Below are positions 28,595-37,857 of a DNA stretch of 41,679 nucleotides, in pieces. Source of the stretch: an uncultured Pelagibacteraceae bacterium (lineage in GTDB: Bacteria > Pseudomonadota > Alphaproteobacteria > Pelagibacterales > Pelagibacteraceae); NCBI GenBank assembly GCA_902607735.1, contig CACLLG010000005.1, positions 1 to 41,679 on the forward strand, given 5' to 3'. The first letter of the stretch is position 1; each line of letters starts with the position of its first letter. The position numbers and the translations under genes were made by a program. The notes beneath the pieces were generated by a model. That model did not search any database. It was given only the letters and a program-made list of their open reading frames with translations, and was not told the origin of the DNA.

Positions 28595-29452
28595 TTATTT
28601 TTTTGATGGGTTGGAAAATAATATCATACCAATTCCAAATAATATAATGACTCCTCCAGCAAATACCTGCTTTGTAGGTTCTTCTCCAAGTAAAAAGATA
28701 GCGGTTAATAGTCCTGTAAGAGGTAATAAAAGCATCACAGGCATAACTTTATGAACTGGATTGCGACCCAAAACATGATACCAAGTACCGTATGCAATAG
28801 GTTGCATAATTAGACCGAGAAAGGCTACTATTGACCAACCTTTTAAATCTGCGTTTGAAAGATAATTAATTGTATTACCATCAAAGATAAATGATCCCAG
28901 TAGCAGCAATGGGCCAGCAAACAAGCAAACCCAGGCAGTAACAACAAGACCTCCTATTTTTTTACTAATTGGTTTTGCCATAACCATTCCAAGGGACCAG
29001 GCGAACGCACCTACAAGAAGTAGAACAACACCAATAAATTTACCTTCAAGGTTAGGTGCCCCTAATAAAATAAAGAGTCCTATAAAAGCAATAAACATAC
29101 CAATTATACTTCTTAAGCTTGGTTTTTCTTTAAACATGAAATACGCAATAATCACACCAAATGGTACTTCGGTGTGTACAAGAAGTATTGATGATGAAGC
29201 ATCTACCCTATCTAAACCCATATATACTAAACCATATGTTAAAGTTCCTCCAATAAGTGAAACTATAAATAAATCTTTAAGAAATTTTTTTGGTATAGGA
29301 AACCACCAAATTAAAATAAGTGCTGCAATAGTAAACCTTAAACCCATTAATAAAAAAGGTGGAAACTGTTGCATAGCAGGTTTTGCAATGGCGAAACCAA
29401 AACCTAAAAGCAAGGGAGCACATAGCGCAAGTAGTATATCACGAAATTTCAT
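28595..29452 (-). CDS. DMT superfamily (EamA) transporter
   Basis: 285 aa, 10 TM; FPPFLLMGLRFTIAALILIWWFP, LLLPLTGLLTAIFLLGEEPT. Confidence 0.88.
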   Translation of the reverse strand: MKFRDILLALCAPLLLGFGFAIAKPAMQQFPPFLLMGLRFTIAALILIWWFPIPKKFLKDLFIVSLIGGTLTYGLVYMGLDRVDASSSILLVHTEVPFGVIIAYFMFKEKPSLRSIIGMFIAFIGLFILLGAPNLEGKFIGVVLLLVGAFAWSLGMVMAKPISKKIGGLVVTAWVCLFAGPLLLLGSFIFDGNTINYLSNADLKGWSIVAFLGLIMQPIAYGTWYHVLGRNPVHKVMPVMLLLPLTGLLTAIFLLGEEPTKQVFAGGVIILFGIGMILFSNPSKK

Positions 29453-29487
29453 CCGTGATTTCCACAGATTTGATTAAGATACATAAA

Positions 29488-30678
29488 TTATTTTATTGGT
29501 ATTCTTTTCTTGGGATCAAAGAAAGGCAGAGGTACAACTTTTGCCTTTAAATTTGCATAAGGAGATCTAATTTCTATCTCTTTGTCATTTTTTGCATAGT
29601 CGATAGGTATAAAAGCATATCCAATATTTTTCTTTAATCTTGGAGAAAAACATTTTGATGTAACATAACCAATTTCTTTTTTATCATCAAATGCAGGCCA
29701 ATGATCAGGCACAAAGTACCCTGGTGTATACTGTGGTGGTACAACTTTACTTATTGGATCTCCAAGAATTTCTATACCTACTAATTTTCTTTTAATTCCT
29801 TCTTTTTTAATTTTCTTAAGTGCTTCTTTCCCGACAAAATCAGCTTCCATTTCAAGATCAACTAATCTGTCCATTCCAATTTCAAAAGGATTGTCTGTGA
29901 CTCTCATATCTTGAAAATACGAAAAGATACCAGCTTCTACTCTTCTTATTTGTGAAGGTCCAGTTGGAGCTATCTTGTATTGCTTCCCTGCAGCCATAAT
30001 CTTTTCATATAAATCCGCTCCTCGTTTTCCATCTCTAAGATAAATTTCATAACCAATTTCACCGCTCCATCCCGTTCTTGAAACAACGACTGGTATTCCA
30101 CCTAAATCAGTCTGCTTACACCAATAATATTTTAAATCATTAATCCAAGATCCAAACAAATCATTCATTAAAGCTCTTGATTTTGGTCCCTGAACTTGTA
30201 GTGGAGAAACATCTGGCTCTCTTAATTCAATATCGTATTTGTTTTCACCAGCAACACCCATTGCCCAAAGTAAAAGATCGCTATCTGAAATTGAATACCA
30301 CCAATGATCTTCTGCTAATCTTAAGAGTATGGGGTCACTAAGAATACCACCTTGATAATTTGTATTTAAAACATATTTGCATTGGTTTACTTCACAATTT
30401 GATAAATTTCTTGGTGTTAATAGTTGTGTAAATTTTGATGCATCAGGTCCTTTAATTTCTACCTGACGTTCAACAGAAACATCCCAAAGAGTAACATCAT
30501 TAACCAAACTCCAAAAATCTTCCTCTGGAGTGTTATAATAAACTGGAAAATACATATGATTATATGTTGTATACTCTTTACAACCCCACGCTAATGTAGA
30601 TTCAAAAAACGGTGACTTTCTAATCCTGGTTCCAAAACCTAAATGTGGTTTTGGCGGTGTATTTGATCTTGTTGCCAT
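29488..30678 (-). CDS. GcvT/DmdA-like aminomethyltransferase-family protein
   Basis: 396 aa; WDVSVERQVEIKGPDASKFTQLLTPRNLSNCEVNQCKYV, DPILLRLAEDHWWYSISDSDLLLWAMGVA, SRTGWSGEIGYEIYL. Resembles the DmdA pattern (WDVSCERQVEL, LTPRDLS, ISIADSDFILWAMGIA). Confidence 0.8.
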   Translation of the reverse strand: MATRSNTPPKPHLGFGTRIRKSPFFESTLAWGCKEYTTYNHMYFPVYYNTPEEDFWSLVNDVTLWDVSVERQVEIKGPDASKFTQLLTPRNLSNCEVNQCKYVLNTNYQGGILSDPILLRLAEDHWWYSISDSDLLLWAMGVAGENKYDIELREPDVSPLQVQGPKSRALMNDLFGSWINDLKYYWCKQTDLGGIPVVVSRTGWSGEIGYEIYLRDGKRGADLYEKIMAAGKQYKIAPTGPSQIRRVEAGIFSYFQDMRVTDNPFEIGMDRLVDLEMEADFVGKEALKKIKKEGIKRKLVGIEILGDPISKVVPPQYTPGYFVPDHWPAFDDKKEIGYVTSKCFSPRLKKNIGYAFIPIDYAKNDKEIEIRSPYANLKAKVVPLPFFDPKKRIPIK

Positions 30679-30739
30679 GAATCTCCTACAGAAATTTGGA
30701 ATATGCTTTATTTCATTTTAATTGTCTAGATGGATTCGT

Positions 30740-33172
30740 TTAGGCTGTTAATTTTTTATTCTCAGGATCATAAACAACCTTATGGAGTATTTTTGCTTTT
30801 CTTCTTTTACCTTGAATTTCAATTTCTAAGTTTGAAACTTTTGCCAAGTCAGATTTTACATAAGCAAATGCTAGACTTTTTTTGGACCTAAAACCGTAAC
30901 CTCCTGAAGTAACCACTCCTACTACTTTATCATTGTAATAAACTGGCTCATTACCTCTAGCATCAACATCATCCACATCAACTTCTAAATAAACTATTTT
31001 TATATCAACTCCTGATTGAATTTTATCTTGAAGACTTTTTGCCCCTATAAAATTATTTTTTTTCTTTAAATTAAAAAAACGATCCATTCCAGCCTCAACC
31101 AAACTTATTTCACCTGTAAGTTCACTTCCCCAACCTCTATATGCTTTTTCAATTCTAAGTGAATTTACAGCATATGTTCCAAAATTAATTATTTTTTCCT
31201 TTTTGCCTGCTTCGTAAATTGCGTCATATAAAATTTCCATTTGATTTATTGGATGGTGTAATTCCCAGCCTAGTTCACCGACATAATTTACCCTGAGAGC
31301 TCTCACAGAAGTTTTATTAATTAAAATTTCTTTTCCTTTTAACCAAGGAAAATCATTATTATGTAAATTTTGTGAAGTAAGTTGAGATAGTATTTTTCTG
31401 GAATTGGGACCTGCTAGAACAAGCACTCCATAATCATTTGTTACATTTTTTATTGTAACATTTTCTTCTTTTTTAAGATGATGATTAAACCAGTCTAAAT
31501 CTCTAATTTCTGAAGCTGTTGAAGAAAGAATATAAAAAATATTATTTGGAAAACGAGTTATTGTTAATTCGCTTTGAATTCTTCCTTTTTCATTCAGCAT
31601 ATGAGTAAGAACGATACTTCCATCTTTTTTTGGAATCTTATTTGAGCAAAGGCGATCTAAAAAAGATTCACTATCCTTTCCAGAAATTTCATATTTTGCA
31701 AAAGTGCTTAAATCTAATACCCCAACATTATTCTGAATATTTTCACATTCTTTTTGAACATAAGAAAAAGCATTTGTTCTTTTAAAACCATACTTTTCTT
31801 TCATTCCTTTTTTTCCAAACCAGCAAGGTTTTTCCCATCCATAAGAATCTAAATACATAGCTCCTGATTCTTTTAGTTTATTGTAGATAGGAGTTTTTTT
31901 CATAGGCCTTCCAACGTCAATACTTTCGTTTGGTAATGGAGTAAAATACATTCGCCTGTATTGATCTGATGACTTTTTAATTGCGTAATCTTTATTCGCC
32001 CAACTCATGTATCTCCTTGGTTCAAATTCCAACATGTTTATGTCTGCATCTCCATGCATCATCCATTGAGCCATATATTTTCCAGCTCCACCCCCTTGAG
32101 CGATCCCAATACTTGCACCGCAAAACATCCAAAAATTTTTTAACCCAGGAGCTGGTCCTGCTAAAAAATTATCATCCGGTGTATGAGTAATAGGTCCACA
32201 AATAATTTTTTTGATACCTACATCTTTAAACTCGGGTATTCTATCCATTCCAATATTTAAATGTTCCTCAATTCTATCAAGCTCCGGTTCTAATAATTCC
32301 ATATCAAATTTCCAATCCATTCCCTCTAAAGCCCAACATTTCGTATTTTTTTCATAGGGACCTATTAACAAGCCTTTTCCTTCTTGTCTTAAATAAGCTG
32401 AAGCCATTGGATCTCTTACGACTGGTAATTCTTTTTCTAATTTTTTAATTGATGGATGCTCCTCTGTTACCAAGTAATGATGAATCATATTGATAGAAGG
32501 TATATTTTTTAAACCAACCATTGCTCCAACTTCTGGACCATAACTTCCAGCAGCATTAACAACGTGTTCACAAACAATATCTCCTTTTTCAGTAATCAGT
32601 TTCCATTCACCAGAAGGAAGGAGTTTAATATCAGTTACTCTATTTTTTCTATATATTTTAGCACCAAAATTTCTTGCGCCCTTAGCCATTGCATTCGTTG
32701 TGCTTGTTGGATCAGTGTGTCCATCATCAGGTGTATAAAAGGCTCCCATAATTCCATCTAATTTTATAAAAGGATGTATCTTTCTAATTTCATTCGTAGA
32801 AATAATTTCAGCTGGTGCACCTATATTATCCAAAATTCCTTTTACATATTTAAACCAATCTAGATCTTCTTGTTTGTATGCTATTCTTAAACTTCCACAA
32901 TCATGAAATCCTGTAGGCTGTTCTGTCTCTTTTTCTAGTTTTTTATAAAGGTTGTTAGATTCTAAGTGAATTTTAGCTAAATTATAACTTCCCATCATTT
33001 GGGGGCATTGACCAGCCGCATGCCAGGTCGATCCTGACGTTAACTCTCCTTTTTCTAATAAAACTAAGTTTTTCCATCCCTCTTTGGCAAGGTGATAGAG
33101 CAAACTTACACCCATAATACCTCCGCCAATAATACCTACTTTGGCATGTGAAACTAATTTATCTTCTGGCAT
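30740..33172 (-). CDS. FAD-dependent dimethylglycine/sarcosine dehydrogenase-family protein (FAD + GcvT), copy 3
   Basis: 810 aa; VGIIGGGIMGVSLLYHLAKEGW, ELTSGSTWHAAGQC, GcvT-like C-terminus. Confidence 0.9.
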   Translation of the reverse strand: MPEDKLVSHAKVGIIGGGIMGVSLLYHLAKEGWKNLVLLEKGELTSGSTWHAAGQCPQMMGSYNLAKIHLESNNLYKKLEKETEQPTGFHDCGSLRIAYKQEDLDWFKYVKGILDNIGAPAEIISTNEIRKIHPFIKLDGIMGAFYTPDDGHTDPTSTTNAMAKGARNFGAKIYRKNRVTDIKLLPSGEWKLITEKGDIVCEHVVNAAGSYGPEVGAMVGLKNIPSINMIHHYLVTEEHPSIKKLEKELPVVRDPMASAYLRQEGKGLLIGPYEKNTKCWALEGMDWKFDMELLEPELDRIEEHLNIGMDRIPEFKDVGIKKIICGPITHTPDDNFLAGPAPGLKNFWMFCGASIGIAQGGGAGKYMAQWMMHGDADINMLEFEPRRYMSWANKDYAIKKSSDQYRRMYFTPLPNESIDVGRPMKKTPIYNKLKESGAMYLDSYGWEKPCWFGKKGMKEKYGFKRTNAFSYVQKECENIQNNVGVLDLSTFAKYEISGKDSESFLDRLCSNKIPKKDGSIVLTHMLNEKGRIQSELTITRFPNNIFYILSSTASEIRDLDWFNHHLKKEENVTIKNVTNDYGVLVLAGPNSRKILSQLTSQNLHNNDFPWLKGKEILINKTSVRALRVNYVGELGWELHHPINQMEILYDAIYEAGKKEKIINFGTYAVNSLRIEKAYRGWGSELTGEISLVEAGMDRFFNLKKKNNFIGAKSLQDKIQSGVDIKIVYLEVDVDDVDARGNEPVYYNDKVVGVVTSGGYGFRSKKSLAFAYVKSDLAKVSNLEIEIQGKRRKAKILHKVVYDPENKKLTA

Positions 33173-33216
33173 TTTTTTTCCCTCAAGTTTTATTATATAT
33201 TATAAAATATTTATAT

Positions 33217-33771
33217 ATGAAAAAAGTTAAATTTACACAAATGCAGGACGGTACAAAAGAAGATTATCTTCTTTTAGATAAGCATGAAAAAGAATTTATA
33301 AAAAAAATACCTGATAGAATATTAAAATATATGAGTGGATTAACTTCAACTCTTGAAGGTTATCAGGTATCAAGATTAGAACATTCTCTTCAATCAGCTA
33401 CTAGAGCTTTACAAGATAAAGCTGAGGAAGAAATGATTGTTGCTACTTTGCTTCATGACATTGGAGATGAGCTTGCTTTTCACAATCACTCCGAATTTGC
33501 AGCAACAATTTTAAAACCTTATGTCAGCGAAAAAACTCACTGGATAGTAGAAAAACATGGAATTTTTCAATTATATTATTACGCTCATCACCTTGGATAT
33601 AATAAAGACGAAAGGGAAAAGTATAAGGGGCATAAATACTATAAAGATACAATTAATTTTTGTGAAAATTGGGACCAAAAATCTTTTGATCCAAATTTTA
33701 AATCATTAACTCTTGGTGATTTTGAGCCCTTTGTTAAAAAAATATTTAACAGAACGCCTTATTCTCAATAA
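33217..33771 (+). CDS. Divergent PhnZ-like HD-domain protein, putative oxygenase
   Basis: Start reset to ATG 33217 (MKKVKFTQM...); the track start at 33148 overlaps the opposite gene. LEGYQVSRLEHSLQSATRAL, TLLHDIGDE, HGIFQLYYYAHHLG, ENWDQKSFDPNF. Confidence 0.75.
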   Translation: MKKVKFTQMQDGTKEDYLLLDKHEKEFIKKIPDRILKYMSGLTSTLEGYQVSRLEHSLQSATRALQDKAEEEMIVATLLHDIGDELAFHNHSEFAATILKPYVSEKTHWIVEKHGIFQLYYYAHHLGYNKDEREKYKGHKYYKDTINFCENWDQKSFDPNFKSLTLGDFEPFVKKIFNRTPYSQ

Positions 33772-33774
33772 AAC

Positions 33775-34149
33775 TTAAAATTTAATTGGTAAACCATTAT
33801 TTATCCATCCCGCACCTTCGGCACTACCTTCAAAACCATCAGAAATATTTGTAACTTTATAATTTTCTCTAGACAATAATTCTGCAGAAATTTGAGATCT
33901 TTCACCTGATTTACAAAGAACTAAAATTTCATTGTCTTGGTCGATTTTGAAATTTTTAAATTCTTTCACAAAATCAAAAAGAGTATCCCTTTTTATTTCC
34001 AGGAAATAAGTTTTTAATCCTATTTTATCTCCATCTGGTCTACCTACTAAATCCCATTCTTCTTGAGTCCTAACATCTAGTAATACTTTATTAGAACCTT
34101 TAGTCAGATAATCTTTAATATCCTTTGTTATAAGCTGTTTAATCATCAA
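33775..34149 (-). CDS. Rhodanese-like domain protein
   Basis: 124 aa; VLLDVRTQEEWDLVGRPDG, LVLCKSGERSQISAELL (active-site Cys loop). Confidence 0.9.
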   Translation of the reverse strand: MMIKQLITKDIKDYLTKGSNKVLLDVRTQEEWDLVGRPDGDKIGLKTYFLEIKRDTLFDFVKEFKNFKIDQDNEILVLCKSGERSQISAELLSRENYKVTNISDGFEGSAEGAGWINNGLPIKF

Positions 34150-35225
34150 GCTTTATCTGCATAATCTTTTTGATGTTTTGGAATTCTTTTATGAGTTCCA
34201 AACAACATGTGAGTGGACATATCTTCTCGGTATTTACTAGCTGGCACTTTTAATCCAACCGATTCAGCAACCTCTCTAATCAGCATTGGATTTGCGCCAC
34301 AACAAACGCCTAAGTAATTTATGCCAAGACTAAAAGCTTCTTTTGCGAACTTACCAATTTCGTACCTATTGCATTGCATTGGATCTAAAGCTGTGGGGAA
34401 TGGTGTTTTGTGTGGTGTGTGACATGTGCAACCATTATTATCAGGCAAATTAAAAAAAGTAGGATACGTTTCTGTTGTTCTAAAATTTATAGGCAAAGCA
34501 GCTACATGACATTTTAAAGTTTTTCTAACTTCCTTTAAGTAAGGCATCATCGTAGCAGGACCTCTAAAGCAATTCATCCCCACCACATCACCACCACGTT
34601 GTTCTAGCTCTTTGCAAGTATCAACAATTGAAACACCATCTCTCATAATATTTTCACCCATGGGAGCTATTGTAATTACGCTTGGTAAACCTGTTTTTTT
34701 CATAACTTTTAATGCTGTATAAGCTTCTTCAGCATAGTAAAAGGTTTCACCAATTAACATATCGGCCCCTTCATCAACGGCCCAACCAACCATTTCAGAA
34801 AACATTTTTTCGACTTCTAAATGTGTTTTGGAATCTTTATCATCCCAAATATTTGAATTTGAAATATTCCCAGCCATTAAATTGGGTTCTTTTCCAATTG
34901 GGCTAGTAGCAACCTTTTTTGCTATTTTCAATGCAGATCTATTAAGTGGTTCCAACAGTTTCTCTTTACCAATAACGCGCATTTTTTCACGATGGCCGTT
35001 ATAAGTAAACGCTTGAACAATATCAGAACCTGCATGTTGAAAATCTCTATGCAAATTTTCTAAAGCTTCTGGATGTTCCAAAGAAACCATAGGAACAAAC
35101 TCTCCAGAGGCCATATAGCCTCTTCTTTCAATTTCAAAAAGAAAACCTTCTGCACAAATGACAGGTCCGGAATCCAATCTTTCTAATAAGCTTCTGTTCT
35201 TAAGTTGACTTTTATATTTTTTCAT
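34146..35225 (-). CDS. bhmT: Betaine-homocysteine S-methyltransferase, copy 2 (riboswitch-controlled)
   Basis: 359 aa; GPVICAEGFLFEIERRGYMASGEFVP, VGMNCFRGP, YLGVCCGANP. Preceded by a SAM-II/SAM-V tandem. Confidence 0.9.
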   Translation of the reverse strand: MKKYKSQLKNRSLLERLDSGPVICAEGFLFEIERRGYMASGEFVPMVSLEHPEALENLHRDFQHAGSDIVQAFTYNGHREKMRVIGKEKLLEPLNRSALKIAKKVATSPIGKEPNLMAGNISNSNIWDDKDSKTHLEVEKMFSEMVGWAVDEGADMLIGETFYYAEEAYTALKVMKKTGLPSVITIAPMGENIMRDGVSIVDTCKELEQRGGDVVGMNCFRGPATMMPYLKEVRKTLKCHVAALPINFRTTETYPTFFNLPDNNGCTCHTPHKTPFPTALDPMQCNRYEIGKFAKEAFSLGINYLGVCCGANPMLIREVAESVGLKVPASKYREDMSTHMLFGTHKRIPKHQKDYADKA

Positions 35226-35358
35226 CTTTTAACTCTCTCATTACTTCTGAAGGGAGCAATGAGCAATTAAAAGATCCGTACAACACTCTCGATTTAAGAG
35301 GGAGTATCAACTTAATAACAATTGAGCAATTATCTACTTGATATTTCATTTTGCTCAT
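35212..35358 (-). CDS. 48-aa small ORF between SAM-V element and bhmT
   Basis: AAGGAG SD followed by ATGAGCAAAATGAAATATCAAG...; the 3' end overlaps the bhmT start (GATGAAAAAATATAA). The track ORF 35212-35397 begins inside the riboswitch, so the start is reset to 35358. Confidence 0.55.
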   Translation of the reverse strand: MSKMKYQVDNCSIVIKLILPLKSRVLYGSFNCSLLPSEVMRELKDEKI

Positions 35359-35361
35359 TTT

Positions 35362-35420
35362 CTCCTTTTTAGTGCTTTGACAATACGTCGGGTGCACAAT
35401 TTGGTTAAATACCCGGCCTT
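35362..35420 (-). promoter_or_regulatory. SAM-V riboswitch
   Basis: Minus strand GGCCGGGTATTTAACCAAATTGTGCACCCGACGTATTGTCAAAGCACTAAAAAGGAG: CGGGT/ACCCG stem, UUUAACC, GCACUAAAAAGGAG pseudoknot strand overlapping the SD. Confidence 0.85.
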
Positions 35421-35438
35421 TTATTGAAATAAAAATTC

Positions 35439-35469
35439 AAAAAAAAAACCACCGACTAAAGCGGTGGTC
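35439..35469 (-). terminator. Intrinsic terminator between SAM-II and SAM-V elements
   Basis: Minus strand ACCACCG-CTTTAGT-CGGTGGT followed by a run of Ts. Confidence 0.92.
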
Positions 35470-35473
35470 TAAC

Positions 35474-35528
35474 AGTGTCGCTTTAGCAGGATTTCTAATG
35501 CGCCCGCAATCTGATTCAACTCGGCGCT
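35474..35528 (-). promoter_or_regulatory. SAM-II riboswitch
   Basis: Minus strand AGCGCCGAGTTGAATCAGATTGCGGGCGCATTAGAAATCCTGCTAAAGCGACA: GCGC/GCGC stem, UUGC, AAAU, GCUAAA signature. Confidence 0.9.
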
Positions 35529-35550
35529 ATGTACTAATTTAACCATTCTA

Positions 35551-36441
35551 ATGTATTATTGTCAATTACATTCTAATTTATTTATGAACTATAGTAATCA
35601 AAAAAAGGGCATGATCCTTGCATTCACGGGTATTGCGTTCATCACCCCAGATTCACTTCTGATACGTCTTGCCAATTTGGAATCTTGGAATTTAATTTTC
35701 TACAGAGGATTTATTCCTTTTCTAGTAGTTTTTATAGGCCTTTTAATAATTTATAAAACCAAATTAATTAAGGAAATTGTTAATAATGGTTGGCATGGGT
35801 TAGCCTATGCTTGTGTGTTCACAATAACAAACATTATGTTTGTCATTTCAATTGAAAACACTAATGTCGCGAATACATTAGTCATGATTGCCTTGGCTCC
35901 AATGCTTTCTGCAATAATTAGTTTCGTTTTTTTAAAAGAAAACCCTGATCAAAAAACATGGGTAGCTATTGTTATTACCACGCTAGCAGTAATTTACATT
36001 TTTTATGACGCTTTAGATGCTGGCGATTTTCTTGGAAACTTTTTGGGTTTGATTTGTGCCACAGGTTTAGCGGTCGGAGCCGTTATCATAAGATCTGTAA
36101 AAAAAATTAGTTTGGTTCCATCTGCAATGCTAGGAAAATTAATGGTTGCTCTAATTGCTCTTTTATTTGTAGACCAGTTAAAATTGGAAGGTTATGACTT
36201 AACAATTATACCTCTTATGTGCATTATGTGTGTGGCTATACCCTTTGTGCTAGTAACATTAGCTCCAAGATATATTACTGCAGCTGAGGTGAATCTTTTT
36301 TTCTTACTTGAAACTATACTGGGTCCAGTTTGGGTTTGGTTCGTTATCCACGAACAACCAAGCATTGAAACTATTATGGGGGGAACAGTAATCGTTTTTA
36401 CTATAGCAATTCACTCGATTCTGGCTTTAAAAAAAATATAA
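35551..36441 (+). CDS. DMT superfamily (EamA) transporter
   Basis: 296 aa; start probably ATG 35585 (MNYSNQKKG...). TM pattern and NTNVANTLVMIALAPMLSAIISFVFLKENP. Confidence 0.85.
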   Translation: MYYCQLHSNLFMNYSNQKKGMILAFTGIAFITPDSLLIRLANLESWNLIFYRGFIPFLVVFIGLLIIYKTKLIKEIVNNGWHGLAYACVFTITNIMFVISIENTNVANTLVMIALAPMLSAIISFVFLKENPDQKTWVAIVITTLAVIYIFYDALDAGDFLGNFLGLICATGLAVGAVIIRSVKKISLVPSAMLGKLMVALIALLFVDQLKLEGYDLTIIPLMCIMCVAIPFVLVTLAPRYITAAEVNLFFLLETILGPVWVWFVIHEQPSIETIMGGTVIVFTIAIHSILALKKI

Positions 36442-36491
36442 TAATTATCTAGTTGCTTTTGGTTTAACGAAAGTTTAATTAAACTCTCTCT

Positions 36492-37782
36492 ATGGGAAAA
36501 TTATTAAAAAATTCATGGGTTCTTTTTTTCTGGCTACTTTATCCTTATGGTTGCCCATGGGTTTCAAGGTAATTTGCTAGGGGTTCGATCGGTTATAGAA
36601 GAATTCAATTTTATAGCAATAGGTTCGATAATGACAGGTTATTTCATTGGTTATTTTGCTGGTGCAAATAAAATTCCAGAACTCGTTGGAAAAGTTGGTC
36701 ACATAAGGGTCTTTGCGGCTTTTGCGTCAATGGCATCACTGAGTATTTTAATTCACGCAATTTTTGTTGATCCAATTATCTGGACAATAGGAAGGTTTAT
36801 CACGGGCTTTAGTATAGTAGGAATTTTTATTGTTATGGAAAGCTGGTTAAATGATCGAGCTAATAATAGGACTCGTGGTCAACTATTGTCTATTTATATG
36901 TTTATTACTTTAATAGGGTTGTCCTCAGGAACACTTTTATTAAATTTTTCTAGCCCAGAAAAATACGAACCATTTATTTTAATTTCATTATTACTATCTT
37001 TTGCTCTTGTTCCTATTTTGCTTACAAAACGTAAGGCTCCAAAATTTAAAAAAATAGGTTACATAAGTATAAAAAATTTATATAAAACTTCGCCGTTGGG
37101 TACTGTAAGTATGTTTTGTACTGGCATTATTCATTCGGCTTTATTTACTATAGGTGCTGTTTATGCATCTTCCATGAATTTTACAATTTTTGAGATTTCT
37201 TTGTTTTTATTTTTAATAGCAATATCAGGTGGTATATTTCAGTGGCCAATAGGTTATTATTCAGACAAAACTGATCGAAGAATAATAATAATTTTCTGTA
37301 CATTTATATCTGCACTTTTTTGTGTTTTATTAATTACAGCTTCTGGAACCTCATTGCAAAATATGTACTTAGCTACAAGTATTGGTGTTAACAAAATAAT
37401 GTTTTTTTCTTATATAGTTTTATATGCAGGAATGGCTGTACCATTATTCACACTTAATCTGGCTTATGTAAATGACTACATTCCAAAAGAAAAATTCGTT
37501 TCTGCTGGAGGTGGTATGCAAATTATATTTGGAATAGGCGCTATGACTGGACCTATGATTTGTTCTTTATTGATGCAAAAATATGGAAGCAATGGATTTT
37601 TTGTTCATTTGTTATTTTTTCATTTAATGATTGGTGCATTTGGATTGTATAGGATAACTAAAAGAAGTTATAAAGATAATCCCGAATCTACATTTACGCC
37701 TCTCCCAAGAAATATTACGCCGTTAGGAATCGAGCTGGATCCTACAACTGGAGCAGATATATCGTCACCCGAAAAAAAATGA
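36492..37782 (+). CDS. MFS transporter (YcaD-like), apparent frameshift near N-terminus
   Basis: Track ORF 36547-37782 (411 aa) contains VAHGFQGNLLGVRSVIEEF; the likely start MGKLLKNSWVLF at 36492 is in another frame, joined by a T7 run (36523-36529). Confidence 0.75.
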
Positions 37783-37825
37783 AATTAATTCACTAGGTGA
37801 AAAAATAATCGAATTAATTCACTAG
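37783..37825. repeat. Short direct repeat AATTAATTCACTAG x2
   Basis: Copies at 37783-37796 and 37812-37825 downstream of the MFS gene. Confidence 0.7.
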
Positions 37826-37857
37826 AAAAATTTCTATTTATTTATAATTATTTTGTT

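Noticed and set aside
37783-37825. Two copies of AATTAATTCACTAG considered as a CRISPR or integration site
   Set aside because: Only two copies, no spacer regularity, no cas or integrase genes; kept only as a simple repeat.
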